The translations under genes and the position numbers were made by a program. A DNA stretch of 64,000 bases from an uncultured Granulosicoccus sp. (GTDB lineage Bacteria; Pseudomonadota; Gammaproteobacteria; Granulosicoccales; Granulosicoccaceae), in contig CANMQI010000011.1 in the NCBI GenBank assembly GCA_947499955.1, forward strand, positions 124,001 through 188,000. Reading direction: 5' to 3'. Positions 35,126 to 44,667 of this stretch are shown piece by piece (within the stretch, counting starts at the first letter, position 1; the number at the start of each line of letters is the position of its first letter). Below the pieces are notes generated by a model that worked only from the letters and a program-made list of their open reading frames with translations, made no database searches and was not told the origin of the DNA.

Positions 35126-35620
35126 ATATGTCTGCCTCCAATCCGCAACGTGTAAGTAAAATGAACATACTGCATCGGTTGAGGAATGTACACGACAGAG
35201 AACCAGACTACAGAGCTTGTGATCGAATGCGTCAAGATTATGGCCGCAACCCTGCAGAGCAATGCTCTTCATTGATGCCATCGTGGAGCATGCTGCACCA
35301 GGATGCTTCATCCTGAGCGATCAGAGTGCAAGTGCAGCACGGTCGCCGATGTTGTGAGCTCGATCAGTGAGCTCAGTCAGTGAGCTCAGTCAGCGAACTC
35401 AATCAGCGAACACAGTCAGTGAACTCAATAAGTGAACACAGTCAGCGAACTCGGTGAGTTCAACTCGCTCGGCTGATTCGATCCACTGGCTCAGGCTTCA
35501 GCCGCAGCTTATACTACGCAGTCCCTCATCGACGTATCGGCAGCAAGCCGTCGTCCATACCATTACCCGAACTGGAGAGCTGTCATCGGAAACACCAACC
35601 TATTCTCACGTGTCGTTGCC
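35126..35620. other. Intergenic region, 495 bp, between symporter and dehydrogenase
   Basis: This divergent gap holds no gene I can support. It contains a 13-nt tandem repeat at 35356-35459. The ribosome-site-like GGAGAG at 35574-35579 lies ahead of the dehydrogenase gene. The symporter promoter must lie in the left part, but I see no clear consensus. Confidence 0.6.
35356..35459. repeat. 13-nt tandem repeat, eight units
   Basis: Eight consecutive 13-nt units follow the form GA(G/A)C(T/A)C(A)(G/A)TCAG(T/C), for example GAGCTCAGTCAGT and GAACTCAATCAGC. The first units are nearest to each other and later ones diverge, with GAACAC alternating with GAACTC. The array ends 161 bp before the dehydrogenase ATG. 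Units have no spacers, so this is not a CRISPR array. A protein-binding array or simple slippage are both possible. Confidence 0.85.
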
Positions 35621-36892
35621 ATGATCGGTGCCGGCGCCATTCTGTTCAGACGCTGGGGCAAGAACGACGAACCGCCTGCCATGGGCCTCACGCCGGATAT
35701 TCCCGAAGCGCGCCCGCAGAGCATTCCGACCTTGAAGATGCCGACAGCCAAGGGCTGGGAACCCGGGCATCGCCCTACCGCGGCAGAAGGTCTCAGTGTC
35801 AACGCCTTCGCCAGCGATCTGCTACACCCTCGCTGGATTCATGTACTGCCCAATAATGATGTACTGGTAGCCGAAGCCCTGCAGGAAGCCGGACCTGTCA
35901 GAACCGCTTTCGACTACGCCATGATCAGCACCATGAAACGGGCTGCGGCTGTGGGCGTATCTGCCAATCGCATCACCCTGTTCCGTGATAACGACAATGA
36001 CGGTGTCGGTGAACAACGCACGGTTTTCCTCGACAAGCAGCAACAGCCATTCGGCATGGCTCTGATCGGTGATGATTTCTACGTCGGCAATACCGACGGC
36101 ATCGTCAAGTTCCCCTATGTGGAAGGTGCCACTGAGATCACGGCTGAAGGTCAGAAGCTGGTGGACTTCAAGCCTGGTGGCCACTGGACTCGCAGCCTGC
36201 TCCCCAGCCCAGATGGCAAACAGCTGTATGCGGGTGTCGGCTCACAGACCAACATTGCCGACAACGGTATGGAAGTCGAAGAGGGGCGTGCGGCCATCCA
36301 TGTGCTGGATCTGGAATCCGGTGAATCACGAATCTTCGCCTCGGGTCTGCGCAACCCGGTTGGCATGGCATGGGAACCCACGACGCAGCAACTATGGACG
36401 GTCGTCAATGAACGTGATGGTCTGGGTGATGAAGTACCACCCGATTACCTGACCTCGGTCAAGGACGGCGGCTTCTATGGCTGGCCCTACTGCTACTGGG
36501 GCAAGACGGTCGATGACCGAGTACCACAAGATGCAAGCATGGTCGCCCAGGCACTGCAGCCCGATTACGCACTGGGCGGCCATACGGCCTCACTGGGCCT
36601 GTGCTGGATGCCCGCAGGTACTCTTCCGGGCTTTGACGAAGACGGCATGGTCATCGGTCAGCACGGTTCCTGGAATCGCAGTAACCTCAGCGGCTATCGT
36701 GTCATTTTCGTGCCCTTCGCCAACGGTCGTCCATCGGCTCGTCCGCGCGATATTCTCAGCGGTTTTCTGGCACCTGACGAAAAATACTCCTACGGCAGAC
36801 CGGTGGGAGTCACCATCGGTCCCGGTGGCAACTGCCTGCTGGTCGCCGATGATGTCGGCAATGTGATCTGGCGGGTTACCGGCGCTGCCTGA
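35621..36892 (+). CDS. PQQ-dependent sugar dehydrogenase, sorbosone-dehydrogenase-like
   Basis: A 423-residue six-bladed propeller of the glucose/sorbosone dehydrogenase family. Signature stretches are FASDLLHPRWIHVLPNNDVL, ANRITLFRDNDNDGVGEQRT, IFASGLRNPVGMAWEPTT, VNERDGLGDEVPPDYL, GFYGWPYCYWG and VIGQHGSWNRSNLSGYRVIF, which hold the expected catalytic His and Ca/PQQ contacts. Such enzymes oxidise aldoses or sorbosone in the periplasm and pass electrons to the respiratory chain. The short hydrophobic N-terminus (MIGAGAILFRRWG) could be a membrane anchor. The ATG at 35621 has no good ribosome site, whereas GGAGAG precedes an ATC codon at 35585. Substrate unknown. Confidence 0.85.
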   Translation: MIGAGAILFRRWGKNDEPPAMGLTPDIPEARPQSIPTLKMPTAKGWEPGHRPTAAEGLSVNAFASDLLHPRWIHVLPNNDVLVAEALQEAGPVRTAFDYAMISTMKRAAAVGVSANRITLFRDNDNDGVGEQRTVFLDKQQQPFGMALIGDDFYVGNTDGIVKFPYVEGATEITAEGQKLVDFKPGGHWTRSLLPSPDGKQLYAGVGSQTNIADNGMEVEEGRAAIHVLDLESGESRIFASGLRNPVGMAWEPTTQQLWTVVNERDGLGDEVPPDYLTSVKDGGFYGWPYCYWGKTVDDRVPQDASMVAQALQPDYALGGHTASLGLCWMPAGTLPGFDEDGMVIGQHGSWNRSNLSGYRVIFVPFANGRPSARPRDILSGFLAPDEKYSYGRPVGVTIGPGGNCLLVADDVGNVIWRVTGAA

Positions 36893-36900
36893 GCAATTCC

Positions 36901-36964
36901 GTATGCAGGTGGGCCTCCGGGCCTGCCTGCAATACACCCACAGTCAGTCAGACAGACAGACAGT
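36901..36964. terminator. Hairpin plus 4-nt microsatellite after the dehydrogenase gene
   Basis: GTATGCAGG (36901-36909) pairs with CCTGC-A-ATAC (36926-36935), with inner GGCC/GGCC pairs, giving an imperfect hairpin between two convergent genes. Directly after it, at 36941-36964, six 4-nt units run CAGT, CAGT, CAGA, CAGA, CAGA, CAGT. No T run follows. Confidence 0.45.
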
Positions 36965-37040
36965 GGCGAACTGATTCGCGGCATGCACCAGAAGAGCCGC
37001 AGTTGCATTGTCAGATCGACTGCCGTCGACACTGGATCAT

Positions 37041-37949
37041 TCAACGCTTGAGGTAGGGTTCCAGCACTTTCAGCCAGGCCTGCCTGATTCGCCTGTACTC
37101 GTACTCGCAGTTTTCTGCCCGTTCCTTCGATAGCCCGTACTCGTCGTTGACCAGTCGGGCCTGCCCGTCGGGGTCGCTGCCATAGACATGGCACAAGGTC
37201 GTGTAATAGCGCTGGATATCCAGACTGTGCTCGCTCCAGAAATCGACCTCCTCCACCTGATCGGACGTTTCGCTTTCAAGACCGAACATACGTGCAGCAT
37301 TGAGTACGACGCGGGCGCCGTTCTGAGCATATTCCAGCAACAGCACACTGGCCAGTGCATCAGCAGCGTCCTCCTCCCGTGCCAGCAACGGCAGATCATA
37401 CTGGTCGTACAGCACATGGCCGACTTCGTGAACCAGGGTATGCAGATAGACATCCGCCACCGGGGCATCCGCCTCACCAAAGTGGGCTTCTATGACGTCG
37501 GCAAAACTGCCCGGCATCCAGATTTCCTGCGTACCGGGATCGAATAGCGGACCATCCTCCACCTCACTGAGTACGGTTACCGTTTCTGCAAAGCGCAGCA
37601 AACTATTGATGAATTCAACCTGAGCGGGCAGATAGGGGTCGAGGCTGTTGAACGTCTTGAGGATCATGCCTGGCTGTTCCGCTGTCTCCTTGCGGCCCTC
37701 GGCGGCAGTCGCTGAGACAGCGTTCCCGGAGATGGCGTCCACCGGCCTTGCGAGCGGCTGTTCCTCTGCCTGCTGTGCAATCAGTTCGCTCGGCAGCCTC
37801 TGCACGCCTGGCTCCACCTCGGGCAGCAGACGTTTTTCACCCTCGCCAGTGCAGCCTGCCAACGACACGGCAAGCAACAACAGCAGGCTTGTTGGCGCGC
37901 TGACGGAACATCGCCGGCAATGGTGGTCTACTTCAGCCGTGACTGTCAT
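37041..37949 (-). CDS. DUF4344 putative metallopeptidase lipoprotein
   Basis: A 302-residue lipoprotein. The lipobox is LAVSLAGC with Cys33. The zinc motif HEVGH is at 174-178, and an acidic group REEDAADALAS at 191-201 supplies the likely third ligand, the arrangement of DUF4344 putative metallopeptidases. LFDPGTQEIWMPGSFADVIE precedes it. Near the C-terminus two cysteines (LCHVYGSDPD, ENCEYEY) may form a disulfide. The substrate is unknown; action in the periplasm or at the outer membrane is inferred from the lipobox. Its ATG overlaps the yhdP stop by 4 bp (ATGA), so it is coupled to that AsmA-like envelope protein. Confidence 0.82.
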   Translation of the reverse strand: MTVTAEVDHHCRRCSVSAPTSLLLLLAVSLAGCTGEGEKRLLPEVEPGVQRLPSELIAQQAEEQPLARPVDAISGNAVSATAAEGRKETAEQPGMILKTFNSLDPYLPAQVEFINSLLRFAETVTVLSEVEDGPLFDPGTQEIWMPGSFADVIEAHFGEADAPVADVYLHTLVHEVGHVLYDQYDLPLLAREEDAADALASVLLLEYAQNGARVVLNAARMFGLESETSDQVEEVDFWSEHSLDIQRYYTTLCHVYGSDPDGQARLVNDEYGLSKERAENCEYEYRRIRQAWLKVLEPYLKR

Positions 37950-40900
37950 TTTTCGCGCCGATAATCGTTGTCTACTGCCTCAAACAAGGGATCGTCCCAT
38001 TTGCCGGTGAGGCTGTAGTCTCTCAGGCCAAGGCGGTCGAGATCAATACCGATGGCCATGAGAAAGCCGGTGGCGATCAGAGCACCGACCCCGGCAGTCG
38101 CACCGCCCGAGATGACACCGATCACTGGCAATGCCGCACTCACGCGTGGCAGGATGGTCACTCGCTGGTCGAATTCCTGATTGACGATATCGGATTGACC
38201 GGTGACATCGACGACGCCGATAGGGCCTGTCAGCTGCACCAGAGACGCGTCTGCAATGCCATTGTGAATCTTGATATCACCCGTGATTCTCTCGAAAGCC
38301 AGCCCTTCGGCGGTGACATCCTTGAAATCGAACTCCAGTCTGCGCGGCAATGCCTGCAGGGCGAACAGGCCCACCATTCGCCCGGCACCCGGCTCAAGCG
38401 GAATGATATTGCCGCGCTCGATCAGCATATCCAGACTCCCGTCGATCTCTGCCACTTCGGGCGCATACAGAGGGCCGGGCCACGACATGTCGACCTCGAC
38501 ACTGCCCTGCCCCTCGGACAGTACATCGTTCAGCCCCATCGATTGCAAGGCTTCGCCGAAATCGTTGCTCTGCATGACCAGGTTCAGGTGGCTCATCTGT
38601 TTTCCCGCCAATAGCGGGTTGGTATTCTGAGGGTCGCGCAACCGCCAGTAACCCTGTCCCACCAGCGTGGCCGTCTCGTAGGAGAAACCCAGAGTCGTGA
38701 TGGTCAGGCCACTGACATCGGGTTGCGCCCGTAGCACCAGGTCACGCACGGTATAGTCGCCATGAGTCAGGTTGCTGATTCTGGCATCCACCGGCGGCCA
38801 GAGTCGCGGATCCAGATCATCATCCACCGCGTTCAGAAATTCTTCATCACTGCGGGACGCCAGCGCCGTGAACAGGGTGCTGTCCAGTTGCTTCAGGCGT
38901 ACTTCCATCGCCGTCTCTTTCGACCAGTGCTCTCGCGGGTAGCGTGCCGTACCACTGACAGAGCGGTTCTCCAGCCTGGCGTTCAGATAGGTGTCGTCCG
39001 AATCCAGCTGCACCCTGGCAGGCCCCAGCAGGCGCTGGCCGACCTGCATGGATTCGATATCCAGCTCGGCGCTGATCGGCAGAATGGGTGTCGGTGCCTC
39101 ACCCTCATCCGGCATCGAATCGATGAACTTCGAAAGACTCTCTATCCAGCTGTCAACGGCGACCGTGCCGACACTTCCCTGCAAATGGATTCCCGGACCC
39201 GCTGATTCGATCAACGACGCGGGTATCTCGCCCCGCCCGACATGGATCAACAGCGACTCAAGCTCCGCCTCTCGTACCGTGGCATTGACAGCCAGACTGT
39301 CGGCATAGTTGACCTTCCATTCCTGCACAGCCTGGTCTTCACGAAAGGCGGTCTGCAGTTCAACCTTGGCGGCGGTGGCCGTGCTCTTGTAGAACGGTGC
39401 GGGCAGCAGCAGTTCAGTGCCGACCAGATCGCTGCTCAGACGCAGGATAACGCCTTCCTCGGCGACTCGACTGGCCGAGTGCGGTGCTGTCAGTTCGATG
39501 TTCCAGCTGGACGTCCCACGCAGAAACTGGTCCAGCTGACTGCCATAGTGAGCCAACCCTTCACTGCCCTGCAGAGCACCATTGATGGTGACGCGAGTTG
39601 TCGCAGCCGCCCCCTGGCCCTTGGTGCTGCCACTGACGATCACTGGATGATCCAGCGCCCGCGCTCGCAGGTTGTTGATACGAATGCCATGCTCATCGAA
39701 ACCGATGGCACCATTGACCTTCTTCAACGTCATGTCCGCACGCCCGAAGGCGATCGAGTTGTCTTTCAGAAAGATCGAGCCATCCACACTCAAGGGCAAG
39801 GGCGCATCGGCAACAGTTGTCTCAGTCCTGTGTTCGCGATAGAGCTGTGCGGACAGCTGCAGATCCAGCTCGGCGTCGCCAGTACCACTGACATCATTCA
39901 GCACCGGCTCCAGAATGTTCTTCAGGGGGCCGGTGTTGGCAAAATCCACCACGGTCTGCAACTTGCCGCGTCCGGTGCCTTCCAGCTCCAGCACCGCTGC
40001 CGTCAAATCGGCAATGCGTACGCGAGTCTGTGCAATATCGAATTCACCCAACCGCGAATCGGTTGCGCGCCCCTCCAGTGTCAGGCCATCGAGTTCCACC
40101 GTGCCATCAAGATTGCGGGCCGCTGGCCAGTCCGGCAGAAAAGACAGTTCGCCATCATTGAGCTCCAGACTGGAACGAAACACCCCTTCGCCATCGCGGA
40201 ACGGAAACTCGGCAACCTTGCCGAAAAACAGCAGGTTGCCGTTGCTGGCCGAGCCACCCTTGATTGCCTGATCGAACCAGTGTTGCAGACCTGTGCCCAT
40301 CTTGCGGCGCGGAAGCCAGTTCTTGAGCGCGCTCAGGTCGGCTACCTCGTACTGGCTTTGCACATCGAGGTGTGGCGATTGTCCGGGTACCAGCGTGGCC
40401 TTGAGCCGGGTGGATGTATCGATACCGGCGTCGCTCATGGCGATATCCGCTCCAATCTGCACACGCCGGGTATCACGGGCATCCAGCGTCACGACCGACT
40501 TCAGTGTGTCCAGATGCAAGGATGAATCGGAATAAGCCGGCCAGGGTAGCGTCATGCCATCAGCCGACAGTGTCATCTCTCCTTGCAGATCTTCGATATC
40601 GATACGCCCGTCGATCGGCCCGATGCCCGGCAAGGCACCCACTGACTGCCACTGCAGCTGGTCCAGATCGGCATGGGCAATCAGGCGAGCCCCGGAGGAG
40701 CGCTGCCCGACACGAATGTCCCAGTCACGCAACCAGCCCTGCGGAGCGGCATCACGCAGCTGCTGGGCAATATCGGGCCGCAGCGATGACAGGATGGCTG
40801 CAGGCAGACCACTGAGTATCGTCAAGGACAGCTCTTTGCCACGAGCATCCACCTTCCAGCTGCCCGATCCCTCGGCCGTCTCCTTTTCCAGCAGCACGGA

Positions 40901-41941
40901 CAGGTCTTCGATACGAGACTCTCCGGCGGCGCTCTGCAGCAGCAATTCATCCGTTTCCAGAGCAAAGGAGTTGCTCGAGACAAACAGGTCGAGAATGGCA
41001 CGGGCTTCCTGCAACAGCTCCTCGCCGCTGGCAGTATCCACGATGGCAGCAGCCCTGACCGGCCCGTGTGCCGAGACCAGCTGGCCGTCTTTCCAGCGTC
41101 CCCACAGCTCCATGGAAACATCGCTGTCGAGCTGGGCGAGCAGCTTGCGCAAGCTCTCCGGCGCCTGCGCCATGGTCAACAACTCGGCGACCGTGGCAAG
41201 CTGCAGGGCATCGGTACGCAGATACAGATCACCATCGGATTGCGCCAGTGAGCCGGCATCGCCGACCAGATCGATGCCGGCTTCCAGAGTCCTGTCCCCG
41301 GCACCCGGCAAATCCATCTCTACCCGCAACTGATGTGTCTTGCCTGAATTCTCGGCGCGGATATTCAGGTTTTCGATCTGCAGCGTGCGGTCGCTGCGCT
41401 GATCCGTGATGCTGACTCGCGTATCGAGTAACCCGACCTTGCTGGCGGTGAGCAGCCAGGCCATGACATCCACACCCTTGCCCTTTGTCTCGTTTTCACC
41501 GGGGTCGGTACTGCCTGCCTTTGCCCCGACAGACTCCATGCCATGCAGACGCCATCGACCTTGAGCATCAGACTCGATGGACAGATCGGCCCCCATCAGA
41601 GTCAGCTCATTGATGACCGGAACACCACGCAGCAAGGACTTGGGCAGATTCACATCGATCAGCAGTTCATCCAGACTGACCTTGCGCTGATCCGACTCCA
41701 GTACAGTTACCTGCCTGGCTTGCAGCAGGGGTCCGGCACCCTCCCACTTGAATGACAGGTCGCCGATTTCCACCGGGCTTTTCAGGTAATCACTGACACG
41801 CGCCTCGACGGTTCCCTTGTAGTTCGCCAGAAATGGCAAACCCAGCCGGGCACTGGCCGTGAACAGAGCCAGCACGATCAGCAGGATTCCCGCCAGCGTC
41901 ATGCAAACGCGCAGGGTATGCCGAGCCACATGAATCATCAT
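37946..41941 (-). CDS. yhdP: YhdP family AsmA-like envelope protein
   Basis: A very large, 1331-residue protein. A single N-terminal helix (LAGILLIVLALFTASARLGL) is followed by the YhdP start LPFLANYKGTVEARVSDYLK, PVEIGDLSFKWEG and ARQVTVLESDQRKVSLDELL. The rest is DUF3971/AsmA-like beta-groove sequence, ending in GSLDMLIERGNIIPLEPGAG, MVGLFALQALPRRLEFDF and a C-terminal ILPRVSAALPVIGVISGG. YhdP, with TamB and YdbH, is thought to carry phospholipids from inner to outer membrane. The position after rng is conserved in gammaproteobacteria. A DUF4344 peptidase gene overlaps its stop, in place of the tldD usually found near. Confidence 0.92.
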   Translation of the reverse strand: MMIHVARHTLRVCMTLAGILLIVLALFTASARLGLPFLANYKGTVEARVSDYLKSPVEIGDLSFKWEGAGPLLQARQVTVLESDQRKVSLDELLIDVNLPKSLLRGVPVINELTLMGADLSIESDAQGRWRLHGMESVGAKAGSTDPGENETKGKGVDVMAWLLTASKVGLLDTRVSITDQRSDRTLQIENLNIRAENSGKTHQLRVEMDLPGAGDRTLEAGIDLVGDAGSLAQSDGDLYLRTDALQLATVAELLTMAQAPESLRKLLAQLDSDVSMELWGRWKDGQLVSAHGPVRAAAIVDTASGEELLQEARAILDLFVSSNSFALETDELLLQSAAGESRIEDLSVLLEKETAEGSGSWKVDARGKELSLTILSGLPAAILSSLRPDIAQQLRDAAPQGWLRDWDIRVGQRSSGARLIAHADLDQLQWQSVGALPGIGPIDGRIDIEDLQGEMTLSADGMTLPWPAYSDSSLHLDTLKSVVTLDARDTRRVQIGADIAMSDAGIDTSTRLKATLVPGQSPHLDVQSQYEVADLSALKNWLPRRKMGTGLQHWFDQAIKGGSASNGNLLFFGKVAEFPFRDGEGVFRSSLELNDGELSFLPDWPAARNLDGTVELDGLTLEGRATDSRLGEFDIAQTRVRIADLTAAVLELEGTGRGKLQTVVDFANTGPLKNILEPVLNDVSGTGDAELDLQLSAQLYREHRTETTVADAPLPLSVDGSIFLKDNSIAFGRADMTLKKVNGAIGFDEHGIRINNLRARALDHPVIVSGSTKGQGAAATTRVTINGALQGSEGLAHYGSQLDQFLRGTSSWNIELTAPHSASRVAEEGVILRLSSDLVGTELLLPAPFYKSTATAAKVELQTAFREDQAVQEWKVNYADSLAVNATVREAELESLLIHVGRGEIPASLIESAGPGIHLQGSVGTVAVDSWIESLSKFIDSMPDEGEAPTPILPISAELDIESMQVGQRLLGPARVQLDSDDTYLNARLENRSVSGTARYPREHWSKETAMEVRLKQLDSTLFTALASRSDEEFLNAVDDDLDPRLWPPVDARISNLTHGDYTVRDLVLRAQPDVSGLTITTLGFSYETATLVGQGYWRLRDPQNTNPLLAGKQMSHLNLVMQSNDFGEALQSMGLNDVLSEGQGSVEVDMSWPGPLYAPEVAEIDGSLDMLIERGNIIPLEPGAGRMVGLFALQALPRRLEFDFKDVTAEGLAFERITGDIKIHNGIADASLVQLTGPIGVVDVTGQSDIVNQEFDQRVTILPRVSAALPVIGVISGGATAGVGALIATGFLMAIGIDLDRLGLRDYSLTGKWDDPLFEAVDNDYRREK

Positions 41942-41982
41942 GGCCGCATGAATCCTCTCAGCATGACGGTGAGAAGCCCTGG

Positions 41983-43443
41983 TTACTGTAGAACAACGTC
42001 GTAGTGTTCACGGGTGTAAAACTGTTCAGCCTGAAGGCGAATGGGTACCTCAACAAAGTCCTGCAGTTCTGCCAGATCATCGGATCGCTCTTCACTGAAC
42101 CATTCCACCACTTCACTGGCCGCCAGAACTGTGACCGAGTCGATATCGAACTGCCTGACCTGCCGAATGATCTCTCTACTGATCTCGAAACCAACGGTTT
42201 CCAGTGTTTTCTGCATGCCTCGACCATCACACACACTGCACTCCGAACACAACACCTGCTCCAGCGACTCCCGCGTGCGCTTGCGAGTCATTTCAACCAG
42301 ACCCAGCGAGGACACCTCATTCACCTGCGTACGTGCATGATCCCTTTCCAACGCCTTCTCCAGTGCTCGCAAGACCTGACGACGATGCTCCAGAACCGAC
42401 ATGTCAATGAAGTCGATGATGATGATGCCACCGAGGTTTCGCAGCCGCAGTTGTCGCGCAATAGCCTGCGCTGCTTCTAGATTAGTCTTGAAGATGGTTT
42501 CTTCAAGGTTGTGCTTACCTACGAATCCACCCGTATTGACATCGATCGTGGTCATTGATTCCGTCTGATCGATGACCAGATGACCGCCGGATTTGAGCGC
42601 AACCCGCTTGTTCAGGGCCTTCTCGATCTCATCTTCGACGCCGTGCAGGTCGAATATCGGTCTCTCGCCCGGATAATGCTCCAGACAATTCGCCAGCTCC
42701 GGCACGTATTCGTTACAAAAGGTCACACATTGCGCATAGGTTTCGCGCGAATCGATGCGGATACGCTCGATGTTCCCACGCTTCAGATCCCGCATCATAC
42801 GTTGCACCAGCGGCAGATCGCGGAAAATCACTTCACCCGGCTTACGGGTCTTGCGACGTTCCTGCACCCCTTTCCAGGCCTTGCCCAGGTATTCCATGTC
42901 GGCCTGCAAGGCTTCTGCCTCCGCACCTTCGGCTGCGGTCCGGACAATGTAGCCGCGAGAAGGATCCTCGCCACGCAATTGTTCGATCAGTGTGCGCAGA
43001 CGATCGCGCTCGGCTTCATTGTCGATACGCACTGATACGCCGATATTGCCCTCGTAGGGCATCATCACCAGGTAGCGGCTGGGCACTGTCAGCTTGCTGG
43101 TCACTCTGGCACCCTTGGTGCCCAGTGGATCCTTGGTAACCTGCACGGCCAGCTTCTGACCTTCGCTGAGCAGGCGGGCGATGGAGGTTTCTGTCGCCTC
43201 ACCGTCAGCAGCCTGCGGCGCCTGCACATCGGATACGTGCAGAAAGGCGGCCTTCTCCAGGCCGATATCCACGAAGGCCGCTTCCATCCCGGGTAGAACA
43301 CGCTTGACCGTCCCCTGAAAGATGGTGCCGACCCGTCCGATCTTCTGGGCGCGTTCTATCCAGATTTCAGTGAGCATGCCGTTTTCGACCGTCGCGACAC
43401 GTGTCTCCTGCGGGGTCACATTGATCAGTAATTCTTCAGTCAT
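41983..43443 (-). CDS. rng: Ribonuclease G
   Basis: Endoribonuclease that matures the 5' end of 16S rRNA and decays some mRNAs. The 486-residue length fits RNase G rather than RNase E. The start MTEELLINVTPQETRVATVE is family-typical. An S1 domain follows at about 37-125 (GTIFQGTVKRVLPGMEAAFV). The catalytic Asp motif lies in TTIDVNTGGFVGKHNLEETI and in IIIIDFIDM. The zinc-link region CSECSVCDGRG joins dimers. It lies between maf and yhdP with 41 bp to yhdP, in the classic order maf-rng-yhdP. Confidence 0.96.
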   Translation of the reverse strand: MTEELLINVTPQETRVATVENGMLTEIWIERAQKIGRVGTIFQGTVKRVLPGMEAAFVDIGLEKAAFLHVSDVQAPQAADGEATETSIARLLSEGQKLAVQVTKDPLGTKGARVTSKLTVPSRYLVMMPYEGNIGVSVRIDNEAERDRLRTLIEQLRGEDPSRGYIVRTAAEGAEAEALQADMEYLGKAWKGVQERRKTRKPGEVIFRDLPLVQRMMRDLKRGNIERIRIDSRETYAQCVTFCNEYVPELANCLEHYPGERPIFDLHGVEDEIEKALNKRVALKSGGHLVIDQTESMTTIDVNTGGFVGKHNLEETIFKTNLEAAQAIARQLRLRNLGGIIIIDFIDMSVLEHRRQVLRALEKALERDHARTQVNEVSSLGLVEMTRKRTRESLEQVLCSECSVCDGRGMQKTLETVGFEISREIIRQVRQFDIDSVTVLAASEVVEWFSEERSDDLAELQDFVEVPIRLQAEQFYTREHYDVVLQ

Positions 43444-43486
43444 CTCGGAAGGTATCTTTATGGTTTGACCGGCATGGCCAACGCCG

Positions 43487-44125
43487 TTACTCCAGCTGAC
43501 CTGCTGCCAGACCGGCCCGTTGCAACAGGCCCTGTGTCTCGTACAGTGGAAGTCCCACTACATTACTGTAGCTGCCGGATAGCTGTGCGACAAATCGTGC
43601 GCCGAGCCCCTGAATGGCATAGGCTCCGGCCTTGCCCGCAGGTTCTCCCGTTTCCCAATAATCCTCGGCCTGTTCTGCAGACATCGGACCGAAACGCACA
43701 ACGGTGCGAACATGGATATCCTCGCGTCGCTGCAGCTTCTCCAGACCCGGTCCGCTGGCCTGCAACAGGCAGACTCCACTCAACACCGTATGCTCACGAC
43801 CGGCAAGGCGCAGCAACATCTGCACGGCATCCTCTCTGTCACGCGGTTTACCCAGAACTTCACCGTCCAGATCAATGACGGTATCGGCCCCCAGCACCAG
43901 CAAGCTGTCAGTACGTTCCAGCTCATGCGCACGATGTTGCAGACAGTACTCGGCCTTGCTGGCTGCCAGACGCTGAACGAGAGCGGCCGGGTCTTCTGCC
44001 GGCAGGGGTGTCTCATCGACATCAACAGGCAGGCACACAGGCTCATGGCCTATCTGCCTGAGCAGTTGCCGACGACGTGGTGAAGCCGACGCAAGAATCA
44101 GTCTGATACGCGCTGCAGAATTCAT
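43487..44125 (-). CDS. Maf-family nucleoside triphosphate pyrophosphatase
   Basis: A 212-residue Maf protein. The N-terminal motif is LILASASPRRRQLLRQIG, which binds the phosphates, and the catalytic Asp lies in VLGADTVIDLDGEVLGKP. The C-terminal YAIQGLGARFVAQLSGSYSN, then VVGLPLYE, matches the YhdE type, which hydrolyses dTTP and UTP (and modified forms) to monophosphates. It is placed between rlmH and rng, the usual position of yhdE (maf). Start at the ATG 44125. Cytoplasmic. Confidence 0.93.
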   Translation of the reverse strand: MNSAARIRLILASASPRRRQLLRQIGHEPVCLPVDVDETPLPAEDPAALVQRLAASKAEYCLQHRAHELERTDSLLVLGADTVIDLDGEVLGKPRDREDAVQMLLRLAGREHTVLSGVCLLQASGPGLEKLQRREDIHVRTVVRFGPMSAEQAEDYWETGEPAGKAGAYAIQGLGARFVAQLSGSYSNVVGLPLYETQGLLQRAGLAAGQLE

Positions 44126-44167
44126 GGGGAGTGTCTCGAAACAACCTGCCCCGACACCGGGTGTCGA

Positions 44168-44632
44168 TCAGCCCGCGCGGTGGTAGGGATGGTTATCCAG
44201 CAGTGACTGGGCCCGGTAGAGCTGTTCAGCCAGCACAACCCGGACCAGCGGGTGCGGAAACGTCAGAGGCGACAGACTCCACATCTGATCGGCACGCTCA
44301 CGCACACTCGGGTGCAGACCATCGGCACCGCCTATCAACAGTACCAGTGACTTGCCCAGTTCCTGCCAGCGTTCCAACTGCTCGGCGACCTGCTCGGTGG
44401 ACCAGCTGGCCCCCCGATTATCCAGGGCAATGACATGTGCCTTGTCCGGAATGGCAGCCAGCAGGGCCTCTGCCTCACGCGCCATGATGACATCCTTGCC
44501 ATCACCCTGGGCCTGAGCAAACTCGCGCACCTGAAACTGCCAGCGACGCGGCATGCGCTTGATGTAGTCGTCCGATGCCTGACTCACCCATGCCGGCATT
44601 TTTCGACCGACGGCGTAGACGCTGATTTGCAC
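44168..44632 (-). CDS. rlmH: 23S rRNA (pseudouridine-1915-N3)-methyltransferase RlmH
   Basis: SPOUT-family enzyme that methylates pseudouridine 1915 of 23S rRNA on the assembled ribosome. The 154-residue length is exact for the family. The start is MQISVYAVGRKMPAWVSQAS. The SAM-binding knot is seen in LVLLIGGADGLHPSVRERAD and SLSPLTFPHPLVRVVLAEQL, followed by YRAQSLLDNHPYHR, the conserved C-terminus. It is directly downstream of rsfS, the conserved pair, and upstream of maf. Confidence 0.97.
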   Translation of the reverse strand: MQISVYAVGRKMPAWVSQASDDYIKRMPRRWQFQVREFAQAQGDGKDVIMAREAEALLAAIPDKAHVIALDNRGASWSTEQVAEQLERWQELGKSLVLLIGGADGLHPSVRERADQMWSLSPLTFPHPLVRVVLAEQLYRAQSLLDNHPYHRAG

Positions 44633-44667
44633 GCGCTGAATGAAGTCCGGGTGGCGGTGAAAGAGAG

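Noticed and set aside
35356..35459. CRISPR array
   Set aside because: Units are 13 nt and contiguous with no spacers, and no cas genes are near.
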